Part shown: positions 1-9,589 of the stretch, in pieces
Numbering within the stretch: the stretch's first letter is position 1
Layout: every line of letters starts with the position of its first letter
From: Streptomyces caniferus
GTDB taxonomy: Bacteria; Actinomycetota; Actinomycetes; Streptomycetales; Streptomycetaceae
Direction: 5' to 3'
Assembly: GCF_009811555.1 (NCBI RefSeq)
Contig: NZ_BLIN01000003.1
Span: forward strand, 1,550,001-1,614,000
Length of the DNA stretch: 64,000 nucleotides
Made by a program: the position numbers and the translations under genes
Notes under the pieces: generated by a model
Seen by the model: the letters and a program-made list of their open reading frames with translations, nothing else
Databases searched by the model: none
Told to the model about the DNA's origin: nothing

Positions 1-1137
<1,137 letters not shown>

Positions 1138-1198
1138 ACGGGGGCCCTTTCGTCCGGGTGCGGGCCGCCCGGTGGCCGGGCGGCGCAGCATGTCCTAG

Positions 1199-1358
1199 GG
1201 GGTGTCTCTTTGGTCTCCGTGGATCAGCCTGCGGCGTCTGGTGCCGTGCATCGCAAGGCGGAGTGTCTCCCGCGGACTGGGTGTCCGTGGGTGATGCGAC
1301 AACGCCGCGAGGCGCGGTGCCAGGCGCTGCAGGCCCACGGAGACCGGAGAGACACCCC
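1199..1358. mobile_element. MITE-like element with 24-bp terminal inverted repeats
   Basis: A 160-bp non-coding element bounded by inverted repeats that start GGGGTGTCTC at 1199 and end with the reverse complement at 1358. The arms match over 24 bp with two mismatches (TT versus CC). A CTAG flanks both sides (1195-1198 and 1359-1362), as expected of a 4-bp target duplication of the YTAR kind made by IS5-family transposases. No transposase fits inside, so it would be moved in trans. It sits 61 bp upstream of the permease start and may separate that gene from the upstream operon or supply regulatory sequence. Confidence 0.7.
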
Positions 1359-1461
1359 CTAGGTCGTGGCGCCCGGCCGACGGGCCGGGCACCGCGACCG
1401 CTGGGGCCGACTCGGGCCGCACGCCGAAGGCGGTGTGCACCGCCCCCGTACCGGCGCCCGT

Positions 1462-2463
1462 TCAGTCGGCGAACGCGGGGAGGATCTCCGCTCCGTACGC
1501 GTCGATGGTGGATTCCTTGGCGTCGTGCATGGCGTAGAGCGCGAACTGGTCGACGCCCAGCGCCTCCAGTTGCCGCAGCTTGTCGATGTGTGCGGCGGCC
1601 GGGCCGAGCAGGCAGAAGCGGTCGATGACCGCGTCCGACACGAAGCCGGCGTCGGGGTTGCCGGACCGGCCGTGGTGGGCGTAGTCGTAGCCCTCCCGGG
1701 AGGCGATGTACTCGGTCAGCTCGTCCGGCACCATGCCGGAGTGCTCGCCGTAGCGTGCGACGAGGTCGGCGACGTGGTTGCCGACCATGCCACCGAACCA
1801 GCGGCACTGCTCGCGGGCGTGGTCCAGGTCGTCGCCCACATAGGCCGGTGCGGCGACGCAGATCGTGATGTCGTCCGGGTCGCGGCCGGCGTCCTTCGCG
1901 GCGGTCCGTACGGCCTTGACCATCCATTCGGTGAGGAAGGGGTCGGCCAGCTGGAGGATGAACCCGTCGGCCAGTTCGCCGGCCATGGCGAGGGCCTTGG
2001 GCCCGTAGGCGGCCATCCAGACCGGGAGCTTGCCGTCCTTGATCCAGGGGATCTTGATCCGGTGGTCGCCGACGTACGCCTCCCGGCCCTCGGCCAGATC
2101 CCGGATGACGCCGATCGCCTGGCCCAGCCGGGCCAGGGTGTTGGGCGGCCGGCCGGCCACCCGCATCGCGGAGTCGCCCCGGCCGATGCCGCAGACCGTG
2201 CGGTTGCCGTACATCTCGTTGAGGGTGGCGAAGGTGGAGGCGGTGACCTCGGGGGCCCGGGTGGAGGGGTTGGTGACCATCGGGCCGACGATCAGTCGCT
2301 CGGTGTGCTCCAGGACGCGGCTGTAGAGGACGAACGGTTCCTGCCACAGCACGGTCGAGTCGAAGGTCCAGCCGTAGCGGAAGCCGTTGCGCTCGGCACG
2401 GCGCATCAGGGACACCACGGCGGAGGAGGGCGGGTCGGCCTGCAGAACAACTCCGAAGTCCAC
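1462..2463 (-). CDS. LLM-class F420-dependent oxidoreductase (TIGR03842-like)
   Basis: Bacterial luciferase-like (TIM-barrel) flavin/F420 oxidoreductase of 333 residues. Visible landmarks are the N-terminal VDFGVVLQADPPSS, the GWTFDSTVLWQEPF segment, the conserved NPSTRAPEVTASTFATLNE region and the WMAAYGPKALAMAGELADG motif near residue 175. The GTG at 2463 is chosen because AAGGAG lies 7 nt upstream and overlaps the stop codon of the dihydropyrimidinase gene, implying translational coupling. Members of this subfamily recur next to hydA in Streptomyces. Its reaction is unproven; a step in oxidation or reduction of a pyrimidine or hydantoin intermediate is inferred from the neighbours only. 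Confidence 0.85.
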   Translation of the reverse strand: MDFGVVLQADPPSSAVVSLMRRAERNGFRYGWTFDSTVLWQEPFVLYSRVLEHTERLIVGPMVTNPSTRAPEVTASTFATLNEMYGNRTVCGIGRGDSAMRVAGRPPNTLARLGQAIGVIRDLAEGREAYVGDHRIKIPWIKDGKLPVWMAAYGPKALAMAGELADGFILQLADPFLTEWMVKAVRTAAKDAGRDPDDITICVAAPAYVGDDLDHAREQCRWFGGMVGNHVADLVARYGEHSGMVPDELTEYIASREGYDYAHHGRSGNPDAGFVSDAVIDRFCLLGPAAAHIDKLRQLEALGVDQFALYAMHDAKESTIDAYGAEILPAFAD

Positions 2464-2474
2464 GGCGGCGCTCC

Positions 2475-3884
2475 TTAAATGAGGTACTGGCATGTGCCAC
2501 GCGGGATGTACTGCCCGTGTCCCGCGCGTCCGGTGAACTGCCGCCGGTCGATGACGAGTTCACCCCGCGAGAGGACCGTTTCGACCTGCCCGGTGAGCTG
2601 TTTGCCCTCGTACGCCGAGTAGTCGACGTTCATGTGGTGGGTCTCGGCCGAGAGGGTCTGCTGGGCGGTGGGGTCGTAGAGGACGAGGTCGGCGTCGGCG
2701 CCCGGGGCGATGGTGCCCTTCTTCGGGTAGAGGCCGAACATCCTGGCCGGGGTGGCGCAGGCGATCTCGATCCAGCGACGGCGGCTGATCCGGCCCTCCA
2801 CGACGGCCTGGTGCAGGAGGTCCATCCGGTTCTCGACGCCGGGCATCCCGTTGGGGATCTTGGAGAAGTCGCCGCGGCCGAGCTCCTTCTGCCCCTGGAA
2901 GCAGAACGGGCAGTGGTCGGTGGAGACCACCTGGAGGTCGTTGGTGCGCAGCCCGCGCCACAACGCCTCCTGGTGCTCACGGGGCCGCAGCGGCGTGGAG
3001 CAGACGTACTTGGCGCCCTCGAAGTCCGGCTCGGCGAGGTTGTCGGTGGACAGGAACAGGTACTGCGGGCAGGTCTCGCCGAAGACGTTCAGCCCCTTGT
3101 CGCGGGCCTGGGCGATCTCGGCGAGGGCCTCCTCGGCGGAGACGTGGACGACATAGAGCGGGGCGCCGGCCACCCGCGCCAGCTGGATGGTGCGGTGGGT
3201 GGCCTCGGCCTCCAGGAGGACCCGGCGGACCTCGCCGTGGTAGCGCGGGTCGGTCCTCCCCTCGGCCAGCGCCTGTTCGACGAGGACGTCGATGGCGATG
3301 CCGTTCTCGGCGTGCATCATCACCAGGCCGCCGTTGTCGGCGGAGCGCTGCATCGCACGCAGGATCTGTCCGTCGTCGCTGTAGAAGACGCCGGGGTAGG
3401 CGGTGAACAGCTTGAAGGAGGTGACGCCCTCCGCCACCAGGAGGTCCATCTCCTTGAGGGTGTGCTCGTTGACGTCCGAGAGGATCATGTGGAACGCGTA
3501 GTCGATGGCGCACTGGGCGTCGGACTTGGCGTGCCAGGTGTCCAGGCCGGCCCGGAGTGACTTGCCGCGGGACTGGACCGCGAAGTCGATGAGGGTGGTG
3601 GTACCGCCCCAGGCAGCGGCGCGGGTCCCGGTCTCGAAGTTGTCGGAGGAGAAGGTCCCGCCGAACGGGAAGTCCAGGTGCGTGTGTGCGTCGACGCCGC
3701 CCGGGATGACGTATCTGCCGGTGGCGTCGAGGATGCGGTCCGCCGACTCTCCCCAGCCGGCCGCGGTGGGACTGCCGTGCGCGGCGAGGGCGGCGATCCG
3801 GCCGTCCTCCACCAGGACATCGGCATGGATCTCATCGGCGGCTGTGATCACCAGTCCGCCCCGGACGACCGTACGGCTCACCAT
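2475..3884 (-). CDS. hydA: dihydropyrimidinase / hydantoinase
   Basis: Zinc-dependent cyclic amidohydrolase that opens dihydrouracil, dihydrothymine or hydantoin rings to the N-carbamoyl amino acid. The 469-residue length is normal. Metal ligands are visible: H67 and H69 in VDAHTHLDFPFGG, the carboxylated lysine K158 in TSFKLFTAYPG, H191 in MMHAENG, and the later VHVS and STDHCPF motifs. The ATG at 3884 has AAGGAG 5 nt upstream, so a longer in-frame extension to 3977 is rejected. It heads a leftward operon with the F420-type oxidoreductase (11-nt gap). The product would feed the amidohydrolase at 6533-7375. Confidence 0.95.
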   Translation of the reverse strand: MVSRTVVRGGLVITAADEIHADVLVEDGRIAALAAHGSPTAAGWGESADRILDATGRYVIPGGVDAHTHLDFPFGGTFSSDNFETGTRAAAWGGTTTLIDFAVQSRGKSLRAGLDTWHAKSDAQCAIDYAFHMILSDVNEHTLKEMDLLVAEGVTSFKLFTAYPGVFYSDDGQILRAMQRSADNGGLVMMHAENGIAIDVLVEQALAEGRTDPRYHGEVRRVLLEAEATHRTIQLARVAGAPLYVVHVSAEEALAEIAQARDKGLNVFGETCPQYLFLSTDNLAEPDFEGAKYVCSTPLRPREHQEALWRGLRTNDLQVVSTDHCPFCFQGQKELGRGDFSKIPNGMPGVENRMDLLHQAVVEGRISRRRWIEIACATPARMFGLYPKKGTIAPGADADLVLYDPTAQQTLSAETHHMNVDYSAYEGKQLTGQVETVLSRGELVIDRRQFTGRAGHGQYIPRGTCQYLI

Positions 3885-4251
3885 CCCTGCTCCTTCCACA
3901 CCAGCGGTATCGGCGGCACGGGAACGCGGAGCTCGACGCGCACCATCCCCTCGGCAGGTCTGCTCCGCTGACGCCACGCCACAACCGGTCTACACCCGTA
4001 GATCACGGTCGAGAAGGAGACCGTAGAAGCATGTCACCCACGGTGGCAATACCGTGACCGTTAATCAGCGGAGACCTTCGTGTTGCGCCGACGATCATCT
4101 GGACGGTTCAACGCGGGGCCGGGCGGCCCGGCCGCGCCGGGCGGCGGAGGGGTGCGGGGGCGGCCCGATGGGCAGGTATGCGCCGACGCCGGGGGGCAAT
4201 CCTTACGAGCGCCACGGCATCCTGGCGGACGAGGCAGAGGGGCGACTGGGC
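3885..4251. other. divergent intergenic region, hydA / binding-protein gene
   Basis: This 367-bp stretch separates leftward hydA from the rightward binding-protein gene and must hold the promoter(s) for hydA. The part near 4000-4080 is less GC-rich (CACCCACGGTGGCAATACCG, then GTTAATCAGCGGAGACC). No convincing operator, RNA or small gene was seen. Confidence 0.5.
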
Positions 4252-5136
4252 ATGGAGCACAGCACACCGTGGGAGTTCTCCGACGACCGGGGGCGCCTCG
4301 CGGTGGCCGGGGAGCGGCCGTTGCGGATCGTGGCGTACATACAGGCGGGGGCGACGCTGTGGGACCACGGCATACGCCCCGTGGGGCTCTTCGGGTCCCA
4401 GCACGACGGCACCGTCCCCGACCCCGCCAAGGGCGGTGAACTCCCGCTCGCGGAGATCCGCTACCTGGGTTCGGGCGGCGCGCTGCACCCGGACACCCTG
4501 CTGGAGGCGGAGCCGGACCTCGTCGTGGCCGTGACCTATGACGGCGAGCAGGTCTACGGCCTGGAGCAGAAGACCGCGCTGGAGCTGGAGACGCATGTCC
4601 CGGTGGCCACGGTCGCGGTGGGGCCCGGCCGGAGCCTGGCCGAGGTCCGCGAACGGTTCGCGGCGCTCGCCGGTTCGCTGGGGCGGGGCGAACCCCTCGG
4701 CACCGCCCGCGAGTTGGACGCCGCCGAGGACGCCCTGCGGCAGGCCAGCGGCGCAGCGGTGCGGCCGCGGGTGCTGGCGCTGTCGCCGGCCGGCCCGGAG
4801 CGGGTGCACCTGGCCCGGCCCAGCTCCTGGCCGGACCTGCGGGCGCTGACCGAACACGGCGTCGGTCTGCTGGAGCCGGCCGCGGGCGCCGGGGTGAACT
4901 GGTCCACCGTCGGCTGGGCGGAGGCCGCGGCGATGAACCCGGACATCGTGCTCATGGACGTGCGGACCAACGCCGCGCGGCCCCAGGAGCTCCGGGCCGA
5001 CGAGCACTGGCGCGCGCTCGAGACCCGGGCCCGGCTGCTGCCGTGGAACCCCGAGGCCCCGTGCAGCCGGCGCGCGCACACCCGGTTCTTCACCCTGCTG
5101 GCCGATACGGTGCGCGAGTTCGCCGGGACGGAGTGA
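4252..5136 (+). CDS. Fe-siderophore/B12-type substrate-binding protein without signal peptide
   Basis: About 294 residues with the fold signature of FhuD/BtuF-type periplasmic binding proteins. It has an N-lobe (RIVAYIQAGATLWDHGIRPVGLF, EPDLVVAVTYDGEQ), a linking helix, and a C-lobe ending NWSTVGWAEAAAMNPDIVLMDV. The ATG at 4252 is preferred because homology begins just after it; upstream in-frame codons from 4054 are low-complexity and unlike the family. No lipobox or signal peptide is present, and no ABC permease or ATPase is adjacent. It is therefore either cytoplasmic or an orphan. It points opposite to the catabolic genes on both sides. Confidence 0.75.
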   Translation: MEHSTPWEFSDDRGRLAVAGERPLRIVAYIQAGATLWDHGIRPVGLFGSQHDGTVPDPAKGGELPLAEIRYLGSGGALHPDTLLEAEPDLVVAVTYDGEQVYGLEQKTALELETHVPVATVAVGPGRSLAEVRERFAALAGSLGRGEPLGTARELDAAEDALRQASGAAVRPRVLALSPAGPERVHLARPSSWPDLRALTEHGVGLLEPAAGAGVNWSTVGWAEAAAMNPDIVLMDVRTNAARPQELRADEHWRALETRARLLPWNPEAPCSRRAHTRFFTLLADTVREFAGTE

Positions 5137-5162
5137 GGCGGGCCGGGGCCCACCGCGAAGGA

Positions 5163-5193
5163 GCGGGGGCGCCCCTCTCCGCGACACCCCCGC
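5163..5193. terminator. possible bidirectional terminator hairpin
   Basis: GCGGGGG (5163-5169) pairs with CCCCCGC (5187-5193) across a 17-nt loop, between the convergent ends of the binding-protein gene (5136) and the aminotransferase gene (5214). No U tract is obvious, which is common in Streptomyces. Confidence 0.35.
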
Positions 5194-5213
5194 CCCGTCC
5201 GCGGCGGTGCCGG

Positions 5214-6536
5214 TTACGAAGCGCCCAGCAGGCCCTGGGCCGACCGCAGTGCGTCCGCGAGCAGGTCCGCGCCCTCCTCCGCCTCGGCGATCGTCAGCGT
5301 CATCGGGGGTGCGATCCGCAGCGAGGCGCCGCCCTGCCCGCCCTTGCCGACCAGCAGTCCACGTTCCCGGGCGGCCTCCACCACCAGCGAGGCGGCCTCC
5401 GGCGAGCGCTCGTCGGTGCCGGGCCGGACCAGTTCGACGCCGATCATCAGGCCCCGGCCGCGCACCTCCCGTACGAGCCCGAGGCCGGCCGCGACCGCCC
5501 GCAGCCGCTCGATGAGCAGGCCGCCGACCCGCCGGGCGTTGCCCTGGAGGTCGTGTTCGAGGAGGTAGTTGAGGTTGGCCAGGCCCGCGGCCATGGTGAC
5601 GGGGCTGCCGCCGAAGGTGGAGATGGAGTTCGCGGAGAGCGAGTTCATCACCTCGGCGCGGGCCACCACCCCGCCGATGGACATGCCGTTGCCGATGCCC
5701 TTGGCGAAGGTGAGCATGTCGGGCGGGCCGTTGCCGTCGTGCGCCTGCCAGCCCCAGAAGTGGTCGCCGGTGCGGCCCCAGCCGGTCTGCACCTCGTCGC
5801 TGATCCACAGGATGCCGTGCCGGGCGAGCACCTCGCGGAAGGCCGCGTAGAGACCGTCCGGCGGCATGGTGAACCCGCCGACGCCCTGGACGGGTTCGGC
5901 GATCAGCGCGGCGACGCCGCCCGCGGTCTGCTGGAGCATGTCCTCCAGGTCGGCGACGCAGGCGGCGGTGTACGCGGCGTCGCTCAGCTCCGCGTACGGG
6001 CCGCGGCTGCGTACCCCGCCGTGGACATAGAGCGTCTGCAGCGGGGAGAGGCTGGTCGGGGACCAGCTCTGGTTGCCGGTGATGCCGACGGTGGAGAACG
6101 ACCGGCCGTGGTAGCTGTTGCGCATCGCCAGGATCTGGTTGGAGCGGCGGTGCGTGGTGGCCAGGAGCAGGGCCGCGTCGTTGGCCTCGGTGCCGGAGGT
6201 GGTGAAGAAGACCCGGGCGTCGGGGATGCCGGAGAGCGCCACGATCCGTTCCGCCAGCTCCACCATGGGGCGGGAGAGGTAGAGCGTCGAGGTGTGGATG
6301 ATGCGGCCGGCCTGCTCGCTGACGGCCTTGGTCACCTCGGGCAGCGCATGGGCCGTCATGGTGGTGAGGATGCCGCCGAAGAAGTCGAGGTAGCGGTTGC
6401 CCTCGGCGTCGAAGACGTGGCGGCCCTCGCCGTGGGTGAGTTCGAGGGGCCGCTCGTAGTAGAGGCTGAGCCAGGAGGGCAGGACGGCCTGGTGGCGGGC
6501 GTGCAGGCTCGCCGCCTCATGGGGCACCTGGGTCAT
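5214..6536 (-). CDS. class III PLP aminotransferase
   Basis: Fold type I, class III aminotransferase of 440 residues. It probably transfers the amino group of a beta-amino acid (beta-alanine or 3-aminoisobutyrate, the end products of reductive pyrimidine breakdown) or a related omega-amine. Landmarks are the small-domain segment YLDFFGGILTTMTAH, the PLP-phosphate region FTTSGTEANDAA, SDEVQTGWGRTG, and the Schiff-base lysine in LTFAKGIGNGMSIGG. The ATG at 6536 overlaps the stop of the upstream amidohydrolase gene as ATGA, so the two are translationally coupled. Confidence 0.92.
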   Translation of the reverse strand: MTQVPHEAASLHARHQAVLPSWLSLYYERPLELTHGEGRHVFDAEGNRYLDFFGGILTTMTAHALPEVTKAVSEQAGRIIHTSTLYLSRPMVELAERIVALSGIPDARVFFTTSGTEANDAALLLATTHRRSNQILAMRNSYHGRSFSTVGITGNQSWSPTSLSPLQTLYVHGGVRSRGPYAELSDAAYTAACVADLEDMLQQTAGGVAALIAEPVQGVGGFTMPPDGLYAAFREVLARHGILWISDEVQTGWGRTGDHFWGWQAHDGNGPPDMLTFAKGIGNGMSIGGVVARAEVMNSLSANSISTFGGSPVTMAAGLANLNYLLEHDLQGNARRVGGLLIERLRAVAAGLGLVREVRGRGLMIGVELVRPGTDERSPEAASLVVEAARERGLLVGKGGQGGASLRIAPPMTLTIAEAEEGADLLADALRSAQGLLGAS

Positions 6537-7375
6537 GGCTGCACCAGCCCGTCGTACGCATCGGGGCGGCGGTCGCGGTAGAACGCCCACTGCTGCCGGA
6601 CCTCGTCGATCAGGGCGAAGTCGAGGTCGCGGACGACCAGTTCCTCCTTGGAGTCGCTGGCGACGTCGCCGACGAACCGGCCCCGGGGGTCGACGAAGTA
6701 GCTGGTGCCGTAGAAGTCGTTGTCGCCGTACTCCTCGACGCCGACCCGGTTGATCGCCGCGATGAAGTACTCGTTGGCGACGGCGGCCGCGGGCTGTTCC
6801 AGCTGCCAGAGGTAGGCGGACAGGCCGCGGGAGGTGGCGGAGGGGTTGTAGACCAGCTGGGCACCGTTGAGGCCCAACTGCCGCCAGCCCTCGGGGAAGT
6901 GGCGGTCGTAGCAGATGTAGACGCCGACCTTGCCGACGGCGGTGTCGAAGACCGGCCAGCCGGCGTTGCCCGGCTTGAAGTAGTACTTCTCCCAGAAGCC
7001 CTTGACCTGCGGGATGTGGTGCTTGCGGTAGGTGCCCAGGACCGTGCCGTCGGCGTCGATGACGGCCGCGGTGTTGTAGTAGAAGCCGGGCTGTTCGACC
7101 TCGAAGACGGGAACGACGATGACCATGCCGGTCTCCCGGGCGAGGTCCTGCATCCGCCGCACGGTCGGCCCGTCCGGCACCGGCTCGGCCCAGCGGTAGT
7201 GCTCGGGCTCCTGGACCTGGCAGAAGTACGGAGCGTTGAAGACTTCCTGGAAGCCGATCACTTTCGCGCCCTGCGCGGCCGCCGCCCGGGCGTACTCCTC
7301 GTGCTTCGCGATCATCGATTCGGTGTCGCCGGTCCAGGTCGCCTGGACCAGTGCGGCACGCACAACATCGGCCAT
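6533..7375 (-). CDS. nitrilase-superfamily amidohydrolase (beta-ureidopropionase-like)
   Basis: Carbon-nitrogen hydrolase of 280 residues, close in type to N-carbamoyl-beta-alanine or N-carbamoylputrescine amidohydrolase. The Glu-Lys-Cys triad is present: E44 in GFQEVFNAPYF, K118 in TYRKHHIPQ, C155 in YICYDRHFPE. The start ATG at 7375 follows AAAGGAG. As the third pyrimidine-degradation enzyme it would release CO2 and NH3 from the carbamoyl product of HydA, and the coupled aminotransferase would use the beta-amino acid. Substrate preference is inferred from context. Confidence 0.9.
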   Translation of the reverse strand: MADVVRAALVQATWTGDTESMIAKHEEYARAAAAQGAKVIGFQEVFNAPYFCQVQEPEHYRWAEPVPDGPTVRRMQDLARETGMVIVVPVFEVEQPGFYYNTAAVIDADGTVLGTYRKHHIPQVKGFWEKYYFKPGNAGWPVFDTAVGKVGVYICYDRHFPEGWRQLGLNGAQLVYNPSATSRGLSAYLWQLEQPAAAVANEYFIAAINRVGVEEYGDNDFYGTSYFVDPRGRFVGDVASDSKEELVVRDLDFALIDEVRQQWAFYRDRRPDAYDGLVQP

Positions 7376-7494
7376 GAGCTGCTCCTTTGTCGATGCGTCA
7401 GCCTGCAGCCCGCGCGGGATCTACGCGTGTGGAGGCGACCGTAAGCCCCGCCATGCGGCGTGGCAAGACCATCTCTCCGTGGCGCGTCCACGAG

Positions 7495-7528
7495 ATCGAC
7501 AGGCAAACTTGCAAGTTTGCCTGTCGAT
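7495..7528. promoter_or_regulatory. 34-bp perfect palindrome, likely MarR operator
   Basis: Bases 7495-7528 read identically on both strands; the half-site is ATCGACAGGCAAACTTG. The centre lies 32 bp upstream of the marR-type start, over or beside its promoter and between the divergent amidohydrolase and regulator genes. MarR proteins bind such dyads as dimers and repress their own operons. Confidence 0.8.
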
Positions 7529-7543
7529 ATTTACGCTGGAGAT

Positions 7544-7975
7544 ATGCCGGAAAAGGGCCAGGAACGCCTGGCGACGGAGCTGGGCACCACCGTCTCCCTG
7601 CTGATGCGCCATCTGCGCGCCGCCTCGCCGCACGGGGAGCTCACCCCGACCCAGCGCGCGGTGATCAGCCGGATCGCGACCGACGGCAGCGCCACCATCG
7701 CCGCCCTGGCCCGCGCCGAGCTGGTCCGCCCGCAGTCGATGCGGCTGACCGTCGGGGCCCTGGAGGAGCGCGGCGTCCTCGCCCGCAGCCCGCATCCGAC
7801 GGACGGCCGGCAGGTGGTCTTCTCGCTCACCGAGGAGGGCCGCCGGATACTCACCGTCGTACGGCAGGCCAAGCACAACTGGCTGGCCCAGGCCATCGCC
7901 GACCGGCTGACCCCGGAGGAGCAGCGGACCCTGGAGACGGCCACCGAGCTGATACGGCGGCTGATGCCGCAATGA
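7544..7975 (+). CDS. MarR-family transcriptional regulator
   Basis: 143-residue winged-helix regulator. The HTH is visible in TPTQRAVISRIATDGSATIAALA and PQSMRLTVGALEERG, and the wing in SPHPTDGRQVVFSLTEEG, followed by the C-terminal dimer helix. The ATG at 7544 follows GGAG at the short spacing of 2 nt. An upstream in-frame start at 7460 would translate through the palindrome and is rejected. Its stop overlaps the start of the MFS gene (ATGA). It probably represses itself and the exporter through the adjacent palindrome, released by an unknown small molecule. Confidence 0.92.
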   Translation: MPEKGQERLATELGTTVSLLMRHLRAASPHGELTPTQRAVISRIATDGSATIAALARAELVRPQSMRLTVGALEERGVLARSPHPTDGRQVVFSLTEEGRRILTVVRQAKHNWLAQAIADRLTPEEQRTLETATELIRRLMPQ

Positions 7976-9513
7976 ACGGCCCTTCCGCCGCCGGGCGGGG
8001 CGGCACACCGGAGGCGGCCACGGGTGCGGCGGCCGTCGCCGCCCCGCGGGACACGGATGAGCCCGCCGCCACCGGCACGGCCAACGCCCGCGGCGCGGGC
8101 ACCGGCATCAGCACGGCCACCGGCTCCGGCGCGGACACCGGCTCCGGCCGCGCCTTCGGCGCCCGGCTGATGGCGCCCCTGCTGCTCGGCTCGGTGCTGA
8201 ACCCCGTCAACTCGACCATGATCGCCACCGCGCTGGTGGCGATCGGCCGGGACTTCCACGTCGGGGCCGCCGACACCGCCTGGCTGATCTCCGCGATGTA
8301 CCTCGCCAGCGCGGTGGGCCAGCCGTCGATGGGGCGGCTCGCGGACCGCGTCGGGCCTCGCCGGGTCTTCGTCGCCGGCTCGCTGACCGTCTGCGCCGCG
8401 GGCGTCATCGGGACGCTCGCGCCCACCTTCGCGGTGCTGATCGTCTCCCGGATCGTGCTCGGCATCGGCACCGCCGCCGCCTACCCCGCCGCGATGGCGG
8501 TGCTGCGCGCCGAGTCACGGCGGACCGGCCGTCCGACGCCCCGGTACGTGCTCGGACGGCTCTCGCTCGCCGCACTCGGCAGCGCCGCCGTCGGCCCCAC
8601 GCTCGGCGGGCTGCTCGCCGCGACCGCGGGCTGGCGCGCGGTGTTCGCGGTCAACGTCCCGCTCGCGCTGCTCGCCCTGCTCGGCGCCCTCGCCTGGCTC
8701 CCGGCCGACCGCAAGGACGCCGGGCCGGGGCGCGCGGGATCCTCGGGCTCCCTCGACCCGCTGGGCATCGCCCTGTTCGCCGCGGCGCTCACCTGCGCCA
8801 TGGTCTTCCTGCTGCGCCTGGAGGACCCGCGGTGGCTGCTGCTCGCCCCGGCCGGGGTGCTCGCGGGCGTCCTGGTGTGGTGGCAGCTGCGCCATCCGGC
8901 GCCCTTCATCGACCTGCGGATGCTCGCCCGCCATGGCGCACTGGTGCGCACCTACCTCCGCCAGGGTCTGGCCTATCTCGTCATCTACTGCGTGCTCTAC
9001 GGCTTCAGCCAGTGGCTGGAGCAGGCGTACGGCGCCTCGTCCTTCCAGGCCGGGCTGATCCTGCTGCCGATGTCGCTGGCGGCCGCGGTCTGCTCGATCG
9101 TGGGCGCCCGGACGAAGGGCATCCGCGCTCCGCTGACCCTCGCCGCGGTGTGTCTCGCCCTGGGCAGCGGGGTCTTCCTCCTGCTGCACGGCAGCGGCCC
9201 GCTGATCGCGCTGCTGTGTGCCGGAGCGCTCTTCGGCATCCCGCAGGGCCTGGCGTCGACCGGGAACCAGGCCGCCGTCTACGCCCAGGCCCCGGCCGAC
9301 GGCGTGGGCGCGGCCGCCGGGCTCCAGCGCACCGCCCAGTACCTCGGAGCGATCACCGCGTCCGGCCTCATCGGGCTGCTCTACGGGCAACGCGCCACGG
9401 ACTCCGGGCTGCACGAGATCGCGCTGATCGGCATCGTGCTCGGCCTGCTGCTGCTCCTCCTGACCCTCGCCGACCGCGGCCTGCGGCCCGGCGCCACCGG
9501 GGCCGGCGAATGA
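7972..9513 (+). CDS. MFS drug-type exporter (DHA2-like)
   Basis: 513-residue major facilitator. A long Ala/Gly/Thr-rich cytoplasmic N-terminus of about 60 residues precedes the first helix (LMAPLLLGSVLNPVNSTMIATALVAI). Motif A appears as GRLADRVGPRRVF and motif C-like glycines in LGSAAVGPTLGGLLA. The membrane helices after residue 280 fit a 12-14 helix exporter. The start overlaps the MarR stop by ATGA. Efflux of a toxic compound sensed by the MarR protein is the likely role. Confidence 0.9.
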   Translation: MNGPSAAGRGGTPEAATGAAAVAAPRDTDEPAATGTANARGAGTGISTATGSGADTGSGRAFGARLMAPLLLGSVLNPVNSTMIATALVAIGRDFHVGAADTAWLISAMYLASAVGQPSMGRLADRVGPRRVFVAGSLTVCAAGVIGTLAPTFAVLIVSRIVLGIGTAAAYPAAMAVLRAESRRTGRPTPRYVLGRLSLAALGSAAVGPTLGGLLAATAGWRAVFAVNVPLALLALLGALAWLPADRKDAGPGRAGSSGSLDPLGIALFAAALTCAMVFLLRLEDPRWLLLAPAGVLAGVLVWWQLRHPAPFIDLRMLARHGALVRTYLRQGLAYLVIYCVLYGFSQWLEQAYGASSFQAGLILLPMSLAAAVCSIVGARTKGIRAPLTLAAVCLALGSGVFLLLHGSGPLIALLCAGALFGIPQGLASTGNQAAVYAQAPADGVGAAAGLQRTAQYLGAITASGLIGLLYGQRATDSGLHEIALIGIVLGLLLLLLTLADRGLRPGATGAGE

Positions 9514-9589
9514 AACCGGCCACCGACCCACGGCCACAACGGTCACACCCGCAACACCTCCACCACCCGTCACCACACAAGGAGCACCC

